Origin: Alphaproteobacteria bacterium
GTDB lineage: Bacteria; Pseudomonadota; Alphaproteobacteria; Rhizobiales; Rhizobiaceae
Assembly: GCA_017308345.1 (NCBI GenBank)
Contig: JAFKFE010000187.1
Coordinates: 1-8,094, forward strand
Direction: 5' to 3'
DNA: 8,094 nucleotides
The translations under genes and the position numbers were made by a program. Each line of letters starts with the position of its first letter. Within the stretch, counting starts at the first letter, position 1. A model generated the notes under the pieces. The model searched no databases. It saw only the letters and a list, made by a program, of their open reading frames with translations, and was not told the DNA's origin. Below, piece by piece: positions 6,063 through 8,094 of the stretch.

Positions 6063-6518
6063 ATGGAAAATGAACGGTCCAGAAGCCGCGAAACGATCGG
6101 CCAGATCATAACCAGCGTGGCGCGCCTGTGGCGTCGCACCGCCAATGAACGGCTGGACCGCTGCGGGCTGTCCCACGCCATGGCCATGCCGCTGCTGGCG
6201 CTGTGGCAGTTGGGCGGCGAAGCGCGCCAGGGCGCCGTGGCCGAGCAGGCCGGCCTGGAAGGCCCTTCGCTGGTCCGCCTTATCGATCTGCTGGTGGCCG
6301 AAGGCCTGGTCGCAAGGCGTGAGGATCCGAGCGACCGCCGTGCCAAGATCGTGTCGCTGACGAAGGACGGCGAGGCGCGGATGAAGGCCATCAACACGGT
6401 GCTTGCCGAACTCAGGCACGAGCTGGTCTCGCTCATCGGCGATGAAGAGCTCGAGACCGCGTCGGCCGTGTTGCGCCAGATCCAGGCCGAGCTCGGCAAC
6501 AGGCTCGGCGAGAGCTGA
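6063..6518 (+). CDS. MarR-family transcriptional regulator
   Basis: 151 residues, normal for the family. Winged helix-turn-helix: helix region GLSHAMAMPLLALWQL (35-50), recognition part GAVAEQAGLEGPSLVRLIDLLVAEGLV (57-83), and a wing with the diagnostic DPSDRRAKIVSLTKDGEA (88-105). Flanking helices (about 8-33 and 106-148) form the dimer interface. MarR proteins are usually repressors released by small phenolic or carboxylic ligands. Its divergent position next to a transport operon that includes an AaeB-like pump strongly suggests local control. The ATG at 6063 starts the family-typical N-terminal helix and no later in-frame ATG would keep it; there is no ribosome-binding site, so translation may be leaderless. 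Confidence 0.93.
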   Translation: MENERSRSRETIGQIITSVARLWRRTANERLDRCGLSHAMAMPLLALWQLGGEARQGAVAEQAGLEGPSLVRLIDLLVAEGLVARREDPSDRRAKIVSLTKDGEARMKAINTVLAELRHELVSLIGDEELETASAVLRQIQAELGNRLGES

Positions 6519-6559
6519 GCGGCGGCGTAACGGCCAGCGCCGGCGAGAGCCGCCGCCGC
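6519..6559. terminator. GC-rich hairpin between convergent marR-type gene and recQ
   Basis: Nine-bp perfect inverted repeat GCGGCGGCG (6519-6527) / CGCCGCCGC (6551-6559) starting right after the MarR stop codon, with a 23-base loop that itself contains the palindrome CGCCGGCG. It lies in the 80-base gap between two convergent genes. No T-run follows on either side, so it may act as a Rho-assisted or bidirectional stop or protect mRNA ends. Confidence 0.4.
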
Positions 6560-6598
6560 CTCGCTGCATCATACAGCTTTCGGAACGGTCGATGAGAT

Positions 6599-8094
<1,496 letters not shown>

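Noticed and set aside
6035..6572. Minus-strand frames opposite the MarR gene
   Set aside because: Antisense of a clear winged-helix regulator; no domain and no ribosome-binding site.

Overview
The window is GC-rich DNA from an alphaproteobacterium. The best guess is Hyphomicrobiales of the Mesorhizobium/Phyllobacteriaceae type, judged from base composition, protein style and the rhizobial look of the small secreted protein; no taxonomic marker was searched. It is chromosomal in character. It carries the 5' end of rplU (ribosomal protein L21), a tRNA-Ser(CGA), most of recQ and, between them, an accessory transport locus.

Layout: (a) 1-188, minus strand, N-terminal part of rplU, cut by the left edge. 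Its leader (189-about 306) holds two hairpins, one of which looks like an intrinsic terminator or attenuator. (b) 518-607, plus strand, tRNA-Ser(CGA) with an encoded CCA and a plausible promoter. (c) 817-1296, plus strand, a small exported cysteine-containing protein of unknown function. (d) 1373-5911, minus strand, four genes in transcription order: MFS transporter of the metabolite:H+ symporter type, FUSC-family (AaeB/fusaric-acid type) membrane protein, 69-residue DUF1656 (AaeX type) membrane protein, and HlyD/AaeA-type membrane fusion protein. The last three are packed with gaps or overlaps of a few bases. (e) 6063-6518, plus strand, a MarR-family regulator divergent from the operon across a 151-base region with an AT-rich, repeat-bearing operator candidate. 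(f) 6599-8094, minus strand, recQ without its N-terminus.

Working model: the MarR protein senses a small aromatic acid or similar weak acid and represses both itself and the operon. The MFS protein would move the compound across the inner membrane, while the FUSC/DUF1656/HlyD set forms an efflux pump that relieves overload. Having a predicted importer and an efflux pump in one operon, with a strong hairpin between them that could set their ratio, is the most interesting feature here. No outer-membrane factor and no catabolic enzyme is visible in the window, so the substrate is unknown.

Many long open frames opposite the real genes, including one of 1177 codons, are products of GC-rich codon usage and were left out.
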